From the NCBI GenBank assembly GCA_903823545.1, contig CAIJTL010000650.1:1-10371 (forward strand): a DNA stretch of 10,371 bases. Direction: 5' to 3'. The notes beneath the pieces were generated by a model. The model was not told the DNA's origin, did not search any database, and worked only from the letters and a program-made list of their open reading frames with translations. Both the position numbers and the translations under genes were made by a program. Source of the stretch: an uncultured Planctomycetaceae bacterium. Its GTDB lineage: Bacteria; Planctomycetota; Planctomycetia; Planctomycetales; Planctomycetaceae. Of the stretch, positions 7,424 through 10,371 are shown piece by piece (positions within the stretch are counted from its first letter, which is position 1; every line of letters starts with the position of its first letter).

Positions 7424-7588
7424 CTTTGAAGTTGCGCTATTGGGACACGGAACGCACGGAAGACACGGAGAAAGAGGCTTTTTGTTACCGAAGTCGTGAG
7501 ACTTCGGTCGTCACGAGATCATCTCACGACTTCCCTACAAACTCCTCTTTGTTCCGTGAAATCCGTGTCCAATAACGCAACTTCAAAA
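7424..7588. mobile_element. MITE-like foldback element, about 165 bp, non-coding
   Basis: Terminal inverted repeats at 7425-7451 and 7562-7587 agree at 25 of 27 positions (one mismatch, one single-base indel) and begin TTTGAAGTTGCG. Pairing continues inward: AAAGAGG 7471-7477 with CCTCTTT 7544-7550, and GAAGTCGTGAG 7490-7500 with CTCACGACTTC 7523-7533, so nearly the whole element folds into one imperfect hairpin. It is flanked by an 8-bp direct repeat, the expected mark of transposition. No protein is encoded; a 62-codon reading frame across it (7387-7575) is a by-product. It would need a transposase supplied from elsewhere. The family was not identified. Confidence 0.72.
7488..7533. other. 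Alternative hairpins at the tip of the foldback
   Basis: CCGAAGT (7488-7494) can pair with ACTTCGG (7501-7507) around CGTGAG. The same bases can instead join the longer stem GAAGTCGTGAG/CTCACGACTTC with a 22-nt loop. CGTGA 7495-7499 also matches TCACG 7511-7515. These folds exclude one another. This is visible symmetry; a regulatory role is not implied. Confidence 0.35.
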
Positions 7589-7596
7589 CTCACGCA
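7589..7596. repeat. Target-site duplication, right copy (CTCACGCA)
   Basis: Exact copy of the 8 bases at 7416-7423, directly after the right end of the foldback element. Beyond it the sequence TCGGGTTAG resumes the arm of the host palindrome. Confidence 0.7.
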
Positions 7597-7664
7597 TCGG
7601 GTTAGTTTTGAAACCGCCTCTAGTAAACGTGAATTCCACCACATCCGAATGCCTCCTGAAAATC

Positions 7665-7718
7665 GCACGACTTGCGAACGAGTGATCATGGCCGAAACTA
7701 CTCGCTCACGCGTCGTGC
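7665..7718. repeat. Second, diverged REP-like palindrome
   Basis: Arms 7665-7683 and 7700-7718 pair at 15 of 19 positions, starting with a perfect GCACGAC/GTCGTGC, around a 16-base loop. The right arm contains CTCGCTCACGC (7701-7711), identical to 7412-7422 in the interrupted palindrome, and the left arms share a GCGA(A/G)CGAG core. It is therefore probably an older member of the same repeat family. It lacks the outer GTTTCAAAACT arms. Confidence 0.6.
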
Positions 7719-7851
7719 TAAACAAGATCTGCGTCCCGTCGACGTGCTTCCTTGCCGCAAATAGCCGATGCGAACGACGATCGTTATGCTCGGCGCCACT
7801 GCGGGTTCAATTTGATCAACAGCCATCTTTCTTCAAGATTCCATCACAGAC
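7719..7851 (+). other. Leader region upstream of hisC
   Basis: This holds no supported gene. It must contain the hisC translation signals and perhaps its promoter, but I see no convincing -35/-10 pair and no Shine-Dalgarno before the ATG at 7852. I also find no histidine-rich leader peptide or T-box features. Confidence 0.4.
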
Positions 7852-8931
7852 ATGCCACTCATTCGACCTGATATCGACCGTATGGCCGGGTACGTTCCTG
7901 GCGAGCAACCGCAAGAGAGCGGTTGGACGAAACTCAACACCAACGAGAATCCCTATCCGCCGTCACCAAAGGTTGCGGAAGCGATCACTCGTGCGGCGAA
8001 CGGGCGGTTGAATGTGTATCCCGATCCGCTGGGGACACAGGTCCGTCGCGAGATTGCCGAGCAGTTCAACGTTGAACCCGACTGGGTCATTCCGGCCAAC
8101 GGCAGCGACGAGAATCTGACACTTATTACACGAACCTTTTGCGATGCCGATGACCTCATCGCGTATCCGTATCCCAGCTACATCTTGTACGAATCGCTGG
8201 CGGAGATTCAGGGGGCTCGTCACGAGCGAATTCTGCTCAACGCCGATTGGTCGTGGAATTGGGACATCGCCTCGCCGATCATCGAACGTGCAAAAGTTGT
8301 CTTCCTACCGAATCCAAATTCTCCATCGGGCAACATCTGGTCTGACGGTGATCTGCTGCGATTGATCCCACCGAACGGTGTGCTCGTTCTTGATGGAGCG
8401 TACGCCGACTTCGCTGACACACGCACAAAGGCGGAAATTCTGAGTCGTCCTGGTGTTGGCGAACGTGTGATTGTGACTCGCACATTGAGCAAGTCGTACA
8501 GCCTCGCCGGTATTCGCTCCGGTTTCGCGATCGCTCATCCCAATCTCATTGCCGCGATGCGCAAGGTGAAGGACAGCTATAACTGCGACAGCCTCACTCT
8601 CGCGGGTACGCTCGCCGCGTTACAGGACGAAGACTGGATGCTGGCCAACGTTGATCGCATTCGGACAACTCGCGCCCGATTGACCGACTCGCTGAAGCAA
8701 CTCGGTTTCAACTTCGTCCCCAGCCAATCCAATTTCGTCTGGGCCACGCGACCCAATGGCGGTCATCGCGAAATCTACGAAAGTCTCAAAGCGCAAAAGA
8801 TCCTCGTCCGCTACATGCGCTTCCCCGAAGTGCCGTACGCACCAGGCAACTTGCTCGACGGTCTGCGAATCACGGTTGGAACCGATCCGGAGATTGATTG
8901 CCTGCTCGATGCATTGAATGGACTTGTTTAA
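7852..8931 (+). CDS. hisC: Histidinol-phosphate aminotransferase
   Basis: PLP enzyme (EC 2.6.1.9) converting imidazole-acetol phosphate and glutamate to histidinol phosphate and 2-oxoglutarate in histidine synthesis; cytoplasmic dimer in known members. All 359 residues are present, normal for the family. Visible marks: [12 protein letters not shown] (28-39), NVYPDP with Tyr56, cofactor-phosphate segment NGSDENL (83-89), NPNSPSGN (154-161), DGAYADF with Asp181 for the pyridine nitrogen and Tyr184, [15 protein letters not shown] with Schiff-base Lys214 and Arg222, and LRITVGT with Arg339 for the substrate. The usual DEAY is DGAY, a variant I recall in some bacterial HisC proteins, so it need not impair activity. 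Some HisC-like enzymes also use aromatic amino acids; with no other his gene nearby this is not excluded. Preceded by palindromic repeats, so probably transcribed alone; its TAA overlaps that of recJ. Confidence 0.92.
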   Translation: MPLIRPDIDRMAGYVPGEQPQESGWTKLNTNENPYPPSPKVAEAITRAANGRLNVYPDPLGTQVRREIAEQFNVEPDWVIPANGSDENLTLITRTFCDADDLIAYPYPSYILYESLAEIQGARHERILLNADWSWNWDIASPIIERAKVVFLPNPNSPSGNIWSDGDLLRLIPPNGVLVLDGAYADFADTRTKAEILSRPGVGERVIVTRTLSKSYSLAGIRSGFAIAHPNLIAAMRKVKDSYNCDSLTLAGTLAALQDEDWMLANVDRIRTTRARLTDSLKQLGFNFVPSQSNFVWATRPNGGHREIYESLKAQKILVRYMRFPEVPYAPGNLLDGLRITVGTDPEIDCLLDALNGLV

Positions 8932-10371
8932 CTCTGAGAGCTTGGTTGCCAGTCAATCAGACGCAGTTCGACTGATTCGCGGCCGTTGAAGCGGTTAATC
9001 GAGGGGGCGAAGCAGACGGAGATCGGGCCGCCGCTGGCGACAATTTGGTCGGCCCATTCGGCGGTGCCGAAGCTGACGGCTCGCAACACGGTGCCGTAGT
9101 GTTTGAGTTTTAGCGAGAGATGCCGTTCCCCCTCGCCGATCTTGCGCGGCGGTTCTGCTAATTCGCAGCGTGCGGCAGCGAAGATCGGACGTGGGTTGTC
9201 TCGGCCGAACGGACCGAGTAGGTCGAGCATTGTGACGGCTTGATGAGTGAGATCGGCCAAACGCACTTCAGCGTCGATCGAGATTTCGAGGTCACTCGGA
9301 ATGACTTCGTGAGTTTGCGCGGCGAACTCGCAAATCGCGTCGCGAAAAGCGTCAATGCGATCGGCTTGAATCTTCAATCCGGCTGCCGCTTGATGTCCGC
9401 CGAACGTCGTTAAATGCTGAGCACAGGCTGACAAGCCAGCGTGCAAATCAAAGCGAGCGAACGTCCGTCCGGAACCTTGTCCCGTGCTGTCTTGTCGACT
9501 TAGCGAGATCAACACGGTCGGTTTTTGAAAGTGCTCGGCGACTCGGCTCGCCACGATGCCGATGACTCCCGCGTGCCATTCGGCGTGAGCGAGTACCAAC
9601 ACCGGGGCCGCCTCCCATGCGGGGTTTTCGGCGATCAGTTCCTTCGCCTGTTTGAGCATCTTCCGTTCGACGGTCTGCCGGTTCTTGTTCAACTCGTCGA
9701 GGTATTTCGCGAGCGCGAGTGCTCGCTCGGCGTTGTCGGTCGTGAGCAATTCGACCGCGAGTCGCGCTTGTCCCAAACGACCTGCCGCATTGATACGCGG
9801 AGCGATCGTAAAGCCGATGTCTTCCGCGTCGAATTCTTTTTTGTCCGCCAAGCCACTGACCTGCATCAACGCCTTCAAGCCGAGTGAACTCCGTTCTCGC
9901 AAACCGGCCAGCCCGAACTTCACGAGGACGCGGTTCTCGTCAACAAGCGGCACGCAGTCCGCGACTGTGCCGATCGCGGCCAGTCCGACAGCACTCAGCA
10001 AAAACTCTCGCATTTGTGGCGAGGCTTTTTTGCCGTCTCCCAATCTCGCACAAATGCCCCATGCCAATTTGAAAGCGACTCCCGCTCCGCACAGGTAGCC
10101 GAACGGGTACGTCGAACCGGGCAATCGCGGATGTACGAGACACGCAGCATCAGGCAACTCGGCCGACATTTCGTGGTGATCGGTGATGATCAATTCGAGA
10201 CCGAGTTCTTTCGCCAACGCCGCCTCGGTCACACTGCAAATACCGCAATCGACGGTGACAATCAGGCGATTCGGATCTTCTTCGTGAAGTTGTCGCATCG
10301 AATCGCAGTTGAGCCCATAACCTTCGTCGAGCCGATGTGGGATGTAGTAATCAACGGTCGCTCCGGCGAGA
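8928..10371 (-). CDS. recJ: Single-stranded-DNA-specific exonuclease RecJ (5' end outside window)
   Basis: RecJ degrades single-stranded DNA 5' to 3' in recombination and mismatch or base-excision repair, using metal ions. The frame is open to 10370, giving 480 C-terminal residues; about 90-100 N-terminal residues, including the first DHH-family motif (DYDVDG), lie beyond the window. Visible, counted from base 10370: [16 protein letters not shown] (6-21), TVDCGI (39-44), ITDHH (62-66, DHH signature), [21 protein letters not shown] with Asp138, [10 protein letters not shown], the DHHA1 motif [12 protein letters not shown] (265-276), [15 protein letters not shown] (299-313) and GGHQAAAGL (324-332), then the C-terminal OB-like region ending LRLIDWQ. 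Catalytic motifs within the visible part are intact and the C terminus is complete. It converges with hisC, sharing the bases 8928-8931; no partner gene is visible on this side. Confidence 0.95.
   Translation of the reverse strand, partial: LAGATVDYYIPHRLDEGYGLNCDSMRQLHEEDPNRLIVTVDCGICSVTEAALAKELGLELIITDHHEMSAELPDAACLVHPRLPGSTYPFGYLCGAGVAFKLAWGICARLGDGKKASPQMREFLLSAVGLAAIGTVADCVPLVDENRVLVKFGLAGLRERSSLGLKALMQVSGLADKKEFDAEDIGFTIAPRINAAGRLGQARLAVELLTTDNAERALALAKYLDELNKNRQTVERKMLKQAKELIAENPAWEAAPVLVLAHAEWHAGVIGIVASRVAEHFQKPTVLISLSRQDSTGQGSGRTFARFDLHAGLSACAQHLTTFGGHQAAAGLKIQADRIDAFRDAICEFAAQTHEVIPSDLEISIDAEVRLADLTHQAVTMLDLLGPFGRDNPRPIFAAARCELAEPPRKIGEGERHLSLKLKHYGTVLRAVSFGTAEWADQIVASGGPISVCFAPSINRFNGRESVELRLIDWQPSSQS

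Larger units (their letters stand above)
7336..7623. repeat. REP-like palindromic element, interrupted by an insertion
   Basis: The ends 7336-7355 and 7604-7623 are inverted repeats matching at 17 of 20 bases, with a perfect 11-bp core GTTTCAAAACT and CTAG at each tip. A second inverted pair, 7367-7384 against 7410-7423 continued at 7597-7600, matches at 16 of 18 (CCGAAGCGCGAGCGAGGG and CCCTCGCTCACGCATCGG). With the 165-bp insert and one copy of its 8-bp duplication removed, a 115-bp hairpin remains: a 49-base left arm, 25-base loop and 41-base right arm. I recall CTCGCTCACGC palindromes as dispersed repeats in planctomycete genomes, unverified here. The structure directly follows the DUF188 gene and may also act as a transcript 3' end. 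Confidence 0.75.

Noticed and set aside
7387..7575. 62-codon reading frame in the repeat region
   Set aside because: It spans the palindrome loop, one duplication and the foldback arms, so its sequence is explained by the repeats; no Shine-Dalgarno or protein motif was seen.
7812..7840. TTGATC and AAGATT as a hisC promoter
   Set aside because: The -10 matches at only three of six bases and transcription would begin almost at the start codon.
7496..8011. 171-codon reading frame running into hisC
   Set aside because: It crosses repeats and overlaps the well-supported hisC in another frame; the translation has no family resemblance.
8392..8413. DGAY in place of DEAY as evidence of inactive HisC
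   Set aside because: The cofactor-binding Asp and Tyr, the Schiff-base Lys and the substrate Arg are all retained, and I recall the same variant in other bacterial HisC proteins.

Overview
The window looks like chromosomal DNA of a planctomycete or a close relative. The reasons are a very large Ser/Thr kinase joined to WD40 propellers through a transmembrane segment and coiled coil, a kinase with DWG in place of DFG, weak or absent Shine-Dalgarno sequences on most genes, and intergenic palindromes with a CTCGCTCACGC core. The lineage is inferred from gene style; there is no rRNA or other taxonomic marker. No rRNA, tRNA, CRISPR array, phage gene or recognisable defence system is present.

Layout: (1) 2-6286 (+), the 3' 2094 codons of a giant membrane kinase that opens upstream of the window. 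From N to C terminus it has an acidic repeat tail with a Lys-Thr motif exactly every 18 residues, a kinase domain, a TPR-like stretch, one membrane helix, an Ala/Lys/Glu coiled coil and about 21 WD40-like blades. (2) 6418-6888 (+), a free-standing FtsH-type M41 peptidase domain without an AAA+ motor. It overlaps by 20 nt with (3) 6869-7339 (+), a YaiI/YqxD (DUF188/UPF0178) protein. (4) 7336-7718, a repeat-rich gap: a REP-like palindrome whose terminal CTAG contains the stop codon of gene 3, a 165-bp MITE-like foldback inserted in that palindrome with an 8-bp target duplication, and a second, diverged palindrome of the same type. (5) 7852-8931 (+), hisC, histidinol-phosphate aminotransferase. 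(6) 8928-10371 (-), the 3' 480 codons of recJ, convergent with hisC and sharing stop-codon bases.

How the parts relate: the kinase appears to be a separate signalling unit. The M41-like and DUF188 genes look translationally coupled. hisC and recJ are housekeeping genes that meet tail to tail with no space for a terminator. The most unusual items are the 18-residue-periodic KT tail of the kinase, a dnaX-type A-run slippery sequence in the linker between its first and second propellers, and the nested palindrome/foldback insertion, whose order of events can be read from the sequence.
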